From Rhizophagus clarus (Eukaryota > Glomeromycota > Glomeromycetes > Glomerales > Glomeraceae), in the NCBI GenBank assembly GCA_015698045.1, contig BLAL01000285.1, positions 3,412,001-3,476,000 of the forward strand: a DNA stretch of 64,000 bases, read 5' to 3'. Positions 10,974 through 23,475 of the stretch are shown piece by piece. The position numbers were made by a program, and so were the translations under genes. Under the pieces are notes generated by a model that had not been told where the DNA came from, searched no databases, and was given only the letters and a program-made list of their open reading frames with translations. The first letter of the stretch is position 1, and every line of letters begins with the position of its first letter.

Positions 10974-13900
10974 AAGGGGTAAGGGGGGACAACTTATTTG
11001 TTGTGTAACCTTGTATCACTGTTACGAACCGCCCCCCTCATTATTATATCCACGAAATATACCAAGCCTACAACTTTTGAAATATAACGTTTTTAAAAGC
11101 CGATGTTCGAAAGTAGGTTAACATAGTTGAAAGCCGTTTGCTGCTGAAATTTCATATTTATTGATGCATTATTGACATTCTGGTTAGCTCGAATAAGTTT
11201 AATCGAAATTTTATGCAGCGTTTTTAACTTTTATAAACAATAAATTTTGTTTTTTATTATAATTTTATTATGTATACACTTACATTTTTCATTATTCTTT
11301 TATTCCACAAAAATATTCCTTCTTTTAAGTAGAGCTTCTTCGGTAAATGGTGTCGAATTTTTCAGGCTGGAAATAATTATAGGCACTATATTTTGTTTTC
11401 TTTTATATGGCGTTGAAATTCCAAATGCCCAGATTATCCATGATAATTCTGATACCGAAAACATTTTAGCAAACGAATTTTCTGCTTTTTCAAGCTGTGC
11501 CCATACTTGAAGTTGTTCTAAAACATGAGCTGGATTAGTAGGTAGATTCACCTTTTTCATGAGAGAAGATTTTTTGTTTTCTGTTGGAGAGTAGTTTGAA
11601 CGCTTTGTTTATAGGCTTTCTCTTAAACTCGCAGTACCTTTTTCTGGGATGTAATTATTAACATCTCTCCATGTTTTTTGACGGCTCCTCATATGGATTG
11701 TGATACATCTTTGATAAATAAATCCAAATTCTTCATCTCCTAATTCAACATCGGCTGAAGTTTTCAAAAATTTGATTTAAAGTGTGTTGAAAAGAAGACT
11801 TTTTTTTGCGTAATGAAGGATATTTGGACCAGCTCATTATGTTTCTCAAACAGATCAATAACTAGAGATTCTAAATGATACACAAACCGAGTAAATTCAG
11901 GCCCAGGTATAATATTAATAGTTTGTGATTTTATTTCGATCACATATTCGACTTTTTCATTGCAGAGCTTCAAGTAAAGTATGTATTACTTGAAATTTTG
12001 GATGGGAATACATTACATGATCTCTTTTAAGTAGCTTGAAGAGTACCCAACCAATAATATTTGAGATTCCGCTTGATTTAAATTAATGATTTTTCTGGGA
12101 ATCAAGGTAGGATCTGCACATTCTTGTACGTTTCTGTTTCATGATTACCACCCTTAAATGTTACCTCTATCATTTTGCGAACAAGGAAGTATGCAACCAG
12201 TCTTTATGTAGTAGAATGATTTTGTGAAATAATTTTTTGAAATTCTAAATACCAAATTCCAGAACATAGATAGTAATTTAAGCTAATTTCCAAACGATAA
12301 ACCCATATAGTCATCTGAAGGCTTCCTTTTTTTTTAGGAATTAATTTCAAAGCAATATTTTCGATGGCATTTTTCCATTTTTCTAACATGGAAGCAATCT
12401 TATCATTATGGAGACACAAATTGAAAAGCCACTGACGTTCTTCTTGAAGAATGAGGTTTTTCGGTTTTGTTGATTAGTTTCAATACTGAAAGATGATGTT
12501 GGAACTTCAATTTTTCCCATAAACAAATCATCGAGAAGAAGGCTTTCAAAAATTCGTCATGTAAAGGGAGATATGTTGGATAATTGTGTAATATGGTTTA
12601 GTAGGATGGGAGGTAAATTGTCTTTTGATTTTTTTGTTCTATAATCACTATAAGAAAAAGTTACTAAATAGTTATTTAAACACAAAATTTAGTTTATAAA
12701 AAATACTTACTAACGAGTAAGATAATCAAGTTTCATTCCATTACGATTTGATTTTCCATAATTAAGGCTTTTGACTTCAGTAGTCATTTTTGCAGTAACC
12801 TGAAATTTATTTAATGCATGACCATATCCTTTTAACGTTTGCGTGGAGGAATCACCCCCAAGATGTCGAATTGTACCAAATAATCCTTCCAACATATCTT
12901 GTGAAATCCTACGTGGTTCAATAGTTCAATTTGGATATAATGTAAATATTGCTTCTATCATTCCTAAAAAACCTTGAATAGATAAGAGCAGATCAAATTG
13001 AAACTGTGGTAAGATCCAGTTTATTTGTTGATTTTTTGCTTATCTCTAATTATAAACCAATCACAAACATTTTTTAAGGTTTGAAGGCGAGAATCAGTAA
13101 GACCTTCCAAAGGTTTCTTGCTATAGAATATTTGCCATTAAAGATATGAATAATATATAAATTCCTAAATAAAAATTCGTTATCAATTGTATTTTAAATA
13201 TCATTAAATTATTTACCCTTGTTCCTGCAGAAATTTCCCTTAATTTGTCAATTGCTTTTATTGCATTTTCAACATCTTTTGATAGAGTATGTTCTGCTAG
13301 ATCTACTCTCATCTTGCTCCAAGAAGTGAGCCAGACATGACGCTTGGTTAGTCTTGTAATTTTTGCTGTTGAATTTTGAATTATATAATCATAGACATCT
13401 TGAATATAACACCAGCTAACTTTTTTTCCATCTATCATAATTTCTCTAATATTTCGGCCTTTCCCAATATAACTTTTTGAAAGATTATTTCAGAGTTTTT
13501 TAAAAACGTGTGTAGGATCACTAATGAAAAACCATGATGTGCCAGTAATCGGATTAACTGTTTTATAGTTTGTCCAATGTACCTGAGCATCATAAAGAGA
13601 TCTAATATATATATTCTTGATTCAATTGCCACTTTCCATTCTTCTTTAGTAGATAAAATGGTAATAACAAAAATCTGTGTTGCAGAATCTTAATTTGTGA
13701 TGACAGCCACATGTCACTTATTATCTTTTGGACTTTTGAATTCACAGGAATCGTTGATCTTCCAATTCAGTTTAGTAGGCATTGGTGGTCTTAATGAGTT
13801 ACGGTCTACTTGAAATTCATTAGGAAAAGATGGATCCAGTAAATATACAGTAAATTTGCTACGATCAAGGTTTGCTGTTATAAATTTTGCTCGTTCGTAA

Positions 13901-16140
13901 TTGTTTTTTCCAATATTGACTTTAACAATATCTCCTAAAGACCAGGAAGAGACCCATCAATCAAAACTTTTGATATAATTTTAGTTTCATGTGCAGTAAG
14001 AATGTTAATTCCATAGTATGCTATAGGATATGCGAAATTTACAAGTAGCTGAATGCCAAATGATTTGATGCACCTGGGTTGCCATATTTTGATTATGATT
14101 TTCTAAAACGGATAAATTATCTGTTTGCAATTCCTTTTCACATTGTATCATAAATGACTGCAATTCTTTTTTTTTCGTTTTCAAAATCCAAATATCCAAC
14201 ATAGCAATTGTCTCGCTGACTCCAAAGTAGACCTATTAACATTAAATACAAATAAATATATATTAAATTATTTTTAAGTATTTTGTTAAAAAATATCTTT
14301 TTGTATTTTAAAAGAATCATGAGAAAAAAATTCAATTCGACCGCTGTTGCCAATATTTTATATTGCTATTTTTTTCCAGAATATGGCGAGCAGTTTTATT
14401 TTGCCATCCCAAATGTTTCTGATTTTCATTTATACAATTTTTTATTGTAGATATTGAAGGTAATCGCATAATGTCTTTCATTTCTTCATAAGCAGCATGG
14501 CCTGACCGGCTATATACAGAAATAGCCCATCGCATAAATATAATAGATTAAATTAAATTTTTTTTTTAATTACAATATATATATACTACTTACATTGGAT
14601 GATATCTTACTTCATTAGCTTTTTCATTTTGAATTCTAATTAATTCTTGAAAAATTGGATTAAAGGAAGAAATATCAATCTTATTTTTATAATCTCATTA
14701 GATATTTTTTAGCAACTTGACTCAGTTCTTCTGGCATTCTTTCTTCTTCTTCTTCCACTTTTGTTGAAGCTGAGCTTGCTTGATCCTTATTTGTGATTTT
14801 CTTAAAAAAAATTATATTAACATTAATTTCTCATGATTTTTTGAATTAATATCTTTATTTATAAATAATTACCTTTCTTTAAAGTTGAATTTTCTTGGCT
14901 AAGACTTCTTGAGAAGCATGAACAACTTTAACAGGTAAAGTATTTGTTTGATTTTGATTTTGATTTTAATTAATGTATCTTTAATTTTTGATAATTTCAC
15001 ATATATTTGTTTCATTTACTAACAAATGACAATCTATCCTTCTGTAGGTTTCATTATGTTGGCTTTGATTCTCTAGAATTGCAAAGGGTTCATGTATATT
15101 ATCAGAATTTTTTTGATTTCTCACAAGATTAATGACACGAAGCTTAACTACTAGTTCAAAACCTAAAAATACAAAAAACTTTTAGCTTACATATAAATTA
15201 AAATTAAAAATAATTAGAATCGTTACCTTTAGTTTTTTGCCCAGTGCAAATTTTTGCCATAGATACATAATGAATTGTTTTATCTATTCCAAAAGAGTTT
15301 TTTTAACAACAGTTTCTATTGTTATTTTATTTTTTTAACACTTTTTCCTAAAATATATAGTTTGTAAGAGATTAAATTTTTTTGTCATTTAATAATTAGA
15401 TCAATTTCTAATTTTTGTTCATTTTCAAAAAATGGGACACCAATTCCACTACTAATTTCTCTTATTCCTAGACCAAAAACTTTTGATTTGATGTTCTAAG
15501 TGTCTTTATCAATGATATAACTTCCGTAATACTTGCTGAATTATAACTTTTCCAATATGGAATTTGCTCTGTTCTTAATAACTGAATGAAGTTAAATTAA
15601 AACTAGAAGAATTTGGTTCAAAAAAAATTGTAGCAAGTGCCAATCGTTCCCTACTGAAAACTCGTTTATTTTTGAGAAACTTAATCCATGAAGCAAAGGT
15701 ACTCAATTTTTCATTAGTTTTTTTATCAAAAACATAAAAAGTTTTATCTTTTTTGTCATAAACTAAAAGTCCCTCTACATATCGTGTTTTCCTATAAAAA
15801 AAATAAACTATTTTGCCATTAAACCCTGGTTTAAGACGGTATAATTCTTGAAGAGCTTCGAGAGGTTTAATTTTTTTTGATATTTGAATATTGGTATGAT
15901 CATTTAACATATGTTTCTAAAGTATAAAATACTTAAATTAATAAAAATTTTCAGTAAAATGACTTAAAAATTATTTTTCTTACCATAGTCACTAAAAATA
16001 AATTGCCAATAGAGTTATTTTTTTCTAGAGATGTTTAATTGCAAATAAAAAAAAACTTGACGCGATAAAAAAGATTCAACACGAATCATATTGGGGACAG
16101 TTTTGATCAGTTATTGTGTAACCTACAGTTGTCCCTCTTG
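10974..16140 (-). mobile_element. P-element-like DNA transposon, degraded (5.2 kb)
   Basis: The flanks carry a perfect 8-bp duplication GTACTATT (10966-10973 and 16141-16148), as expected for P elements. Both ends contain GGGACAACT in inverted orientation; the left end has extra G-rich bases. Inside, on the minus strand, are transposase pieces in the expected order: an N-terminal piece at 15.6-15.9 kb; a region around 14.3-14.5 kb with LPSISTIKNCINENQKHLGW; a DxxHxxKN-like stretch at 13.5 kb; LTKRHVWLTSWSKMRVDLAE at 13.3 kb, typical of the P/THAP9 insertion domain; LFGTIRHLGG at 12.85 kb; and a C-terminal tail at 11.3-12.4 kb. Frames change and stops occur repeatedly, so it is no longer coding. 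Confidence 0.85.
11300..15910 (-). pseudogene. P-element-type transposase pseudogene
   Basis: Read on the minus strand, recognisable segments are spread over all three frames. The best are 13121-13438 (GKKVSWCYI, then the LT..HVWL..KMRVDLAEHTLS block), 12710-12895 (LFGTIRHLGGDSSTQTLKGY) and 11300-11560 (NPAHVLEQLQVWAQLEKAEN). In P and THAP9 transposases these correspond to the GTP-binding insertion domain, the FG.IR..GG block and the C-terminal helices. Some breaks may be introns, but several stops lie inside conserved blocks, so I call it dead. A THAP zinc finger was not clearly seen at the N-terminus. Confidence 0.8.
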
Positions 16141-16182
16141 GTACTATTCATAGAAATATACTAATGTATTGGCTGAGTTGAT

Positions 16183-17886
16183 GTGCAACTTGGGACAAAA
16201 AAATGATTGCCAAACGCTTAATTATTGTATAAATCACATGAAGTTTTTTCATTTCAAGGCTAAAAATCTGGGTAATGTTATTAAAAAAAATAATTAATAT
16301 GGTATACGTTCACCATCATTCTCAATAATTAACTTATAACGTCATCTCATTGAACGTGAAAATTAATTGGAACGTTTCTAGAATATTTTCTCATTCTTAT
16401 ACCATAAAATTTTCCAGATCTCCAAGTTTTTTGGCGTCCGTTTTTCCACCTTACTTTTTATGATCGTTCATAAGTTTTCAATGGGATTCAAGTCTGGGCT
16501 GTTTGATAGCCATTCTAAGATTGTGAAATTTAAAGGCCTTGGCAAGACGGGTAGTATTCTTGGAGTCGTTATCTTATTGGAAGCGCCAACGACCATCGAG
16601 CATTCGGGAGATTTCAGGAGCATGTCTACGCAGAATTTCTACATAAAACTCGGTATTCATAATTTTCTTAAAGATCATACAATTATGGATTTTGCGCAAA
16701 AGGTAAAACAAGTTTGTTTTGTTTTAAGTATACGACGAACCAGCCTTTTCCCTTTATACAAACGTTCTATAGTGTGTTTATTTACCAATGAAGCAGCATT
16801 TCAGCTTTTTAGAGAGTCATATTCCATCGGTCATTAAGTCGTTTACGTGCCGTTGGATCATCCATCCGGTCCGGTCCAAAAAAGATCGGTCTTTCAGGTA
16901 GGACCGGACTGGACTGATTTATATTTAGGAAGTTTGTTCTGCTATCCATAGTTTCATCAAGTGTTCGGTAATGTCTTTATCATATTCATTTTCTGAATAA
17001 TCTTTCAATCACAATATATGTACAGTACAAAGTGAAAGCTATAATGAGAAGAAGTAAAGTTTGCGTATTTAAGTAAAAAACAATAAAATGTTCAATCAAC
17101 TAACTAGGATTTAAATAAAAATTAGTATGATAGTATCAAGGGGTGAATAGTTTAGGTTATAGATTTTGAATCGGGATTTGGGATCGTAATTAAAGTTACT
17201 ATTAGCATAAAGAAACATTTTAATTTTATAATAAAGTTATTAAAGTTTAAAATCATCCGTAAATCGTACTTTAATCATTTCGAAAATTTAAATTTCGAAA
17301 TAAATAAAAAAATTCAGAAATCATTTGAACAAAAATCTTAAATATAAAATAGAAATAGATGAGCATTTGATATAAAAAATCACATGAGTCAGTAGATCTT
17401 GGACTGAAGACCGTGAGGACCGGTCTTTGCTAGGACCGATCCAACCTTATTGCGTTACTTTAGGAATTCTTTTCCGGCAACCAGCATTTGAAAGGTGCCT
17501 TCTAACAGTTCTATATGATACTTCTACACCCATAATTTCTAATTTTCTCGCTAAAGTTCTCGTAGGAATGAATGTATCAAACCTTACATATTGAGATGCA
17601 CTTACGGTAATCGACCATTGCCTCCAGCATGCTTCAATGAACCGTATTTTTATTTTTTCAATTTTCCATAAACTGTGGCGGATAACGGAATATTCGTAAG
17701 ATTTAATAAAGTTTCGTCATAAGTTTTTGTCATTGTTTTTTTCATAATCGAAAGAATGGTTTTGTAAACATAAAGGTCGTCAAACGTAGATTCGAACGTA
17801 ATGTTAAAATGTATTTAGATGGGCCCATTTTTGTCTATGTAGATCATTTATGACAAGTGACAATTGTTTTTTTGGTCCTCACGCTG
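16183..17886 (-). mobile_element. Tc1-like DNA transposon, degraded, with an internal insertion
   Basis: The right end, read inward, is TA-CAGCGTGAGGACCAAAA, a typical Tc1-type terminus. The left end holds the matching GGGACAAAAAAATGATTG, but its outer boundary is only approximate. The minus strand encodes a Tc1 transposase in pieces: a helix-turn-helix region near 17.47-17.6 kb (TLARKLEIMGVEVSYRTVRR), the catalytic DND.K.TTRLAKAF block near 16.55-16.6 kb, and EWLSNSPDLNPIENL near 16.47-16.53 kb. A frameshift separates the last two, and the Trp after PIENL is a TGA. The element is split by 16853-17445. Confidence 0.8.
16853..17445. mobile_element. Non-coding element inserted into the Tc1-like element
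   Basis: Both ends hold GTTGGATC in inverted orientation, followed by GGTC/GACC-rich sequence (CCGGTCCGGTCC on the left, GGACCGGTC on the right). This GC-rich ending contrasts with the AT-rich interior. It separates the helix-turn-helix half of the Tc1-like transposase from its catalytic half. No target duplication could be identified. Similar GGTCCT/GACCGATC words occur at 28.5-29.2 kb. Confidence 0.55.
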
Positions 17887-18252
17887 TATGTCCCCACATT
17901 GTATATGATGAAAACTTTGTTTTATTTGACACAATTCCCGATTCCACAAATCGCATCATGTGAATCCTTTTTATAAAATATAGAGTTTACAATCAATCAT
18001 ACCTTATATATATTTTTATCATATCAATAAGTTCGTTATAGGGCAGAAGAAATATCTGTGTGACAAAGATCTTAGTTTGGAAACACAATAATCGAATATG
18101 TATTTTTATTCAAAATATTTCATAACTTATGTGTAGTAAATTAAAACTCTGTTTAACGTTTGATTTCTAAAATAAGAGGTTATCAATGATTATTTTTTTA
18201 CGATAATCTGGGTGTGGTATTACAAATGCTTAAAAAAAATTCATATTTAAAA

Positions 18253-18336
18253 TGCGAGTTGGGTGGATTGAACACCCGGCCTTCAGATTACGAAACAAAC
18301 TTCAGTCTGACGCTCTCCCAACTGAGCTAAACTCGC
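18253..18336 (-). tRNA. tRNA-Phe(GAA) with 11-nt intron
   Basis: The minus strand reads a full cloverleaf. The acceptor stem GCGAGTT pairs with AACTCGC. The D arm is TTAGCTCAGTTGGGAGAGC. The anticodon arm TCAGA-CTGAAG pairs with ATCTGA, with anticodon GAA at 18301-18303. The T arm contains GTTCAATCC. An 11-nt intron (18289-18299) sits after base 37, the usual eukaryotic tRNA intron position. The discriminator is A and no CCA is encoded. The body closely resembles fungal tRNA-Phe. Confidence 0.95.
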
Positions 18337-19400
18337 TAGTATCGAAAGAAGAAGATTTATTTTTAAATCATGTTGCTTGATTATTAGTTACCTTAATTGT
18401 AATTTATTGAGTCACTTCATATCTTTGGATAATGGTTATCTTTATATTCTAATATCCTCCCAAAAAAAAATTTATGATTTTAAAATTCATCTTTCTCAAA
18501 GGTTACTTTTCTAAATATAATACTGCTTTCTCAAATTAAACCTATAATAAATTGTAAACGTAATAAGAGTAAATTATGAATTTTATCGAATTACCGAAAT
18601 CGAGAAAAAAAATTATTAAAAAAAAAAAAAATTTTCGTACCTTTAATAAAATATTCTCGTATGTACCACCGATAAATTTAAGATAACTTATTATTTTGTC
18701 GATGGTTATGAAGACGAATTTATCAAATTATCGAGAACAAATATTTGACTTAAATGAAGAATATTCTCTTGCATTATAATTAATAAGGATAGCTCATGAT
18801 AGTTCATAATGCCAGGTAGCATACGTAATTCCGGCACGTATAATTAAATGGTTTATCAACTTACAGTTTATTTATTTGAAAAACGTATTTCTATTATCTG
18901 TTATTAACATTTGACATATGTTCGTTCGACGCTTATTGATTTATTTATTGGCGGTAAACAATTTGTATACTTACTCGAACTTTAAAAATAATGGACGGAT
19001 CTGTGTTTTAGAATAAACACTTACAAGAAATACTCATGAATTGTGTGAATTAACATTGCGATCACAGTTAAAATGCAAGAATTCGTTTTACTTCCTTATC
19101 ACTTAACGGAATTATGATTTTGTGCAAAGTTAACGAAAGTAATAAAGTAATAGGTTTATTTAATACATTCAAATGATATATCGAGGAACTAACTTTAATC
19201 GTCAAATTGAATTTAAATGCAAGTGATAAAAGTTAAACAGAAGATTAAAACTATTAATTGTTCTATTGTTAATAGTGCTAACGACTAAGAAGTACAATTT
19301 TGTTTAACGTCTTTAACGTTATACCTAAAATTAAAATTTTTCATCAATAAAAATTGATAAAGTAATATATTATGTTTAATAAATAGTAATTTCTTTTGAG
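18337..19400. other. AT-rich, no gene seen
   Basis: No coding signal. Only A/T runs and short imperfect repeats. Confidence 0.5.
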
Positions 19401-20000
19401 CCAATATTAAAAGGGAACACACAATTCACCAATAAGACGAATTTGATTAGAATTAATTGAGTATTAGGTTGTATATTAGGAATGATAAGAAAACCACGTG
19501 TGGTTGCATTCTTATACATATCATAAGTTATTGAAAATTGCGAACCGAATTAATAAGTTCTTGCACACATGGTCCTGCTGTAAAATTACGATTGATTAAT
19601 TCATCAGATATAGATAAAAGTGAATCCACCCGGTATTAATTATCGATATCATACTATAGATTTATCAAATATGGTTTTAATGGATGAAGGTTGTGAATTA
19701 ACAAATATAAATAATGTCGGTGTTTGCTTATATTTAAAAAGATTATCATCCCATAAAGAGTCAGTTGTATTTCTAGTATAGGCAATGGATCTCCTCTAAA
19801 CCAACGATATCATCTGATCCAGATTGTAAATGATTTTGTTTATACATATTCATAGTTCTTTATAAAATCTGAAAATATTGCATTAAAACATTTATCGGTA
19901 TTTTCAAATTCAAATTTTCCTGACAGATTAATTACTTTACCACGTAGTATGTTATCGACTTATCGTTGATTAAAGATTTAAAAGCTAACCACATTATTTG
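19400..20000 (-). pseudogene. Possible decayed protein-coding fragment
   Basis: The minus strand has patches that look coding: near 19.89-19.98 kb a stretch reading GKVINLSGKFEFENTDKCFN, and near 19.5-19.62 kb short pieces in other frames. They are broken by stops. The family is not recognised. It may be an old gene relic or chance. Confidence 0.2.
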
Positions 20001-21840
20001 GTGATGGTGTTATTTAATGATAACGTTGTTTGTGTCAAACATATTAATAACGTTAAACAATGAAAAATTGGTGATTTTTCTTAAAAAATTAACGTTTCAA
20101 AAATAAATAAATAAATAAATAAATTTTAAACGATACATCCTATTATAACCTTTAATCCTTTATAAAAATTACCAACGATTCCACGGTGGTTATCATGCGC
20201 ATAGAATTCTATTATATATGATATGTGACAATATGCTGTATTTCGTATTTGTAAAGCTGTTACATAACTTTGTTTACATTGGGTTTGTTACCTTTTAAAA
20301 AAAATATGAGAGCTTATTTCATTCTGTTATACGAAAAAAGAGGTTTATCTATAATGTCAGAAAACTTATTTGTTTCTGAAGATAGAAAATAATAATAACG
20401 TAATAATAACGTAAACAGCAACATACACGCAACATTATTTAATAATCAAAGATGTTTAGTTGATGACGTTGATGGAAACATTGATGACTTTCAAGAGGAC
20501 CAATTTTTTCGTACGTTAATTGGTTTAAGTTCTCAATATTAATAATATTTATAAGATCAGATTTCAACAAATTCGTTTTCACTAAAGTCAATTAAGCTTC
20601 AATAAGGTAATAAATGACTAAAATTAAAATATAAATACCATATATACTATATACTGTAGGAAATAATTATTATTTTGTAATCTGTAAGTTATATATAAGC
20701 TTTGTTTTATATTCGACAATTATCAAAGAAAATGATTTTTATGTAACACGATTATCCAGGTTACGAACAAAATATTTTTAGATATAATTAATTAAATAAG
20801 TTGTGTTACGCTGAACATATTCTGTAATAGATACTTATCGTGTTTGTACTGTACTTGCGAGTAAAATATCGATAATTATTACGACTCGTTCCTTCGCCGT
20901 TACTGTGCATTTTATGTGATGCAAAATTAGCGTCACGCCGTCACGCTGTCACCTAAAGGCTGTACACTGCGCATAAAGTATTTTTATCCCGCAGCTTGAT
21001 ATCATATGTTTTCCAAACATTATTTACAGAATATTTGACCGTGAGTTATTTGGTAAAAATTTATATAAGTGATTTACAATTAATAGTATGTTATAATGTT
21101 CAAATTAATTTTTCAATAACACTAATTTATAATTTATTGGATAATTTTATTTGTACAGCATTTATCTTTAATATATATTTACACCACATTATTAGATAAA
21201 TAAAAAATATATTATTTTCTTTCTTTATTAAATTAATTATTTTCGTTAATAGTTTCAAAAAGAAAGCGCGACGCAATTGTTTTGTTACAAAAATACCCAT
21301 AATTTCACAGGAATCTATCAAACCTTTACAAAAATTTACATGTAAGTAGTTTTTAACTTTCTGAACAACCCGATTTACATATGCAAAAGTGCCGAAATAA
21401 CGCTTTGAAATCTCATGTGGAATTTTTTTTTTTTAAAAAAAAAAAAAAATCAAACCACTATTAAACTAGAGAATAAATACATAAGTAAATACACATAAAT
21501 CTTGCTTTCTAAAGTAAAAACTGTTAAAATAGTATATTTTATAGTTATAACAAACAAAAACGCAAAAGGTTGTTAGGGAAGTGTGTGAAAAAAAAAATAA
21601 AAACGCAGTATGCAATATATATTGTGTTATGTAGCACTGTAGCTTAACTGTGCCACAGTGCTTTTTTTGGGAGCAACGCTAGGGTAGTTAAAACAATGCT
21701 ACTATTTCTACTAATATTTCTTTAAGAAATCTGAAGTCACCAAATCATGCACCTCACCACACATCCTTCAATTTTAAAGTAGTCTAAGAAAAAATTAAAC
21801 GTATTATATAAAAATAAATAAAAAGGAAACATTAATAGAT
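20000..21840. other. No gene seen; hairpin near 21.63 kb
   Basis: AT-rich sequence without supportable genes. A stem AGCACTGT/ACAGTGCT with a 14-nt loop lies at about 21632-21661. Apparent short open frames near 21.0-21.3 kb are low-complexity on both strands. Confidence 0.45.
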
Positions 21841-21849
21841 ACATTTCTT

Positions 21850-22260
21850 TGACATAATTTAAAGCTTAACACTCCATATAATACTTACTAAGTAAGTGTG
21901 CGTTTGTCCAAGCTTTCAGTAGTTCAGAACCTAACAAAACAAAAGAAAAGAAAGGCTAGAACATTTCAATTCAATCCAACACTCCTTTACACACACAAAT
22001 TTGGGTTCGTCCAATTTTCTAGAAGTCTGACAATCTAAAAAAAAGAGAAAAAGCATTAAAACATTTCTTAATTCACTATCTTGGCATCTTCCTACATATC
22101 TGGTTTTTCTGAAGTCCGACAACCTAAAAAAAACAATAAGCGAGAAGTCAATGATTTCCTTATCGTAGTTAAGACTTAAGAAGTCATATAATACATACAG
22201 CAAGTCCAAGAGATTTGATTTGTCCAACTTTTCAAGAGTCTGGTGTCCCCACAAAAAAAA
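21850..22260 (-). repeat. Four-unit exon/intron-like tandem array
   Basis: On the minus strand a block like GTCAGACTTCT.GAAAA.TTGGACAAA recurs four times, about 90-120 bp apart (near 22.23, 22.12, 22.03 and 21.93 kb). It encodes variants of QTSRKLDE (HQTLEKLDK, LSDFRKT, CQTSRKLDE). Three copies follow a pyrimidine run ending in TAG. GTATGT, GTGTGT or GTAAGT donor-like words follow three copies, and the spacer GTATTATATG(A/G) also repeats. The whole stretch 21931-22254 is open in one frame, so an unspliced 107-residue repeat protein is the alternative. No start exon or signal peptide was found. Confidence 0.4.
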
Positions 22261-22618
22261 AGAATTCTAGTATGCTACAAAAAAAGGCCGGTCTACAAAT
22301 ATATATATATATGTATATGTAAAAATAAAATATAATTTATAAAATTTTTTGAAAGGGTTATCCCTATAAGAACATTAAAAAAAAAAGTGGAAAGTCAAAA
22401 GAAAAAAAAAAAATCTCTAAAAAAGGAAAAAAGGAAAAACAAGAGAAAAGAGTATAAATAAACAATGGAATAAAACAAAAAACGTAAGATAAAGTTTAAA
22501 AATTCCGTTAAAAAAACGAATGCAAGATTCCAAGGAATTCTATAATTGGCAATTTGGGGACCAACGGGATTTATTGCAAGTTTTGTTTAATATTTAGAAT
22601 TAAGAAAATTTTGGAAAC

Positions 22619-22957
22619 TTGGAGAAATTTTTGGAAAATATTAGTCTTGGCAAAATTTTATTATTTAAGGGATCTTATTTAATTTTGATTTGTCATGTAA
22701 TTTCGATACTAACATTTTATAGGTGCAACTGTGGCAACTGTGGAAAACGGATCTATACCCGGATGTATGATAAACGTATGCAAAGCAAATCATTTCGTGT
22801 ACAGATTTCTCATCAAAAATTAAAAGGCTTAGGGAATATTATCGTTAATAATAAAATAATGATTTTGCTATTATTTGTATTCATTTTGATTGCATTATTG
22901 CAACTAATAAATGATTTACGACTATATATATACTTTATTGTAATAATTATAATATGA
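22619..22957 (+). CDS. Small uncertain open frame with Cys motif and C-terminal hydrophobic segment
   Basis: Not recognised. It reads 112 codons, with CNCGNCGKRIYTRMYDKR in the middle and a long Ile/Leu-rich hydrophobic end. A good 3' splice site (ACATTTTATAG) lies just before the Cys block, and after it a second frame is also open to a stop, reading GATVATVENGSIPGCMINVC. The segment may therefore be the last exon of a gene whose upstream part I cannot find. Low confidence in either reading. Confidence 0.2.
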   Translation: MEKFLENISLGKILLFKGSYLILICHVISILTFYRCNCGNCGKRIYTRMYDKRMQSKSFRVQISHQKLKGLGNIIVNNKIMILLLFVFILIALLQLINDLRLYIYFIVIIII

Positions 22958-23284
22958 CACAACGAAGGTTATTTATTGTAGGTGAATGTGAAATTCATTG
23001 AAAATTTTTAGCATTTGGAGGAAATTAGAGAAATTAGTGTTATATATTTTTATTTCTATACATTCATATCATCTATTGCGTGCAGATTGAAGCAAACTAA
23101 TTGTAAATTCTTAATATATGATGGTACGATAAGAATTAATGAGAAAGAAATATTGATTAAATAATACACAACAAAAATTTAATCAAAGTATATATATGGT
23201 GATACTATTATAGCATAGAATATTTAGGTGTTTTGAATCGTTAATTACTTGTAAAATTTACAGTAAAGATTATGCCCAAGCTTT

Positions 23285-23475
23285 GCTAGTGCTTCGGTCC
23301 GGATAAAAACAGTCATCCGAATTCCGGATTACACAAAAAAAATCCGGATTTAGAATTATTCGGATTTATATCCGGTCGGATTATCTGGATTTGTATGTGA
23401 TTCGGATTATCCGGATTTATATCCGAGTCGGATTATCCGAATTGAAACCCGGGTTTATATCTGCGGACCAAATGT
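23285..23475. repeat. TCCGGAT-rich tandem repeat, MITE-like
   Basis: About 190 bp of alternating TCCGGAT, ATCCGGT and GTCGGAT words, far more GC-rich than the surroundings. The outer ends GGTCCGGATA and, inverted, GGTCCGCAGATA look like degraded inverted ends. Related CCGGAT/ATCCGG sequence occurs at about 32.24-32.35 kb. No coding content. Confidence 0.5.

Noticed and set aside
16460-16837. 125-codon plus-strand open frame
   Set aside because: It is the antisense of the Tc1-like transposase; the minus strand carries the family motifs.
19470-19530. AACCAC-GT-GTGGTT hairpin
   Set aside because: Six-base stem with a two-base loop; easily chance and without context.
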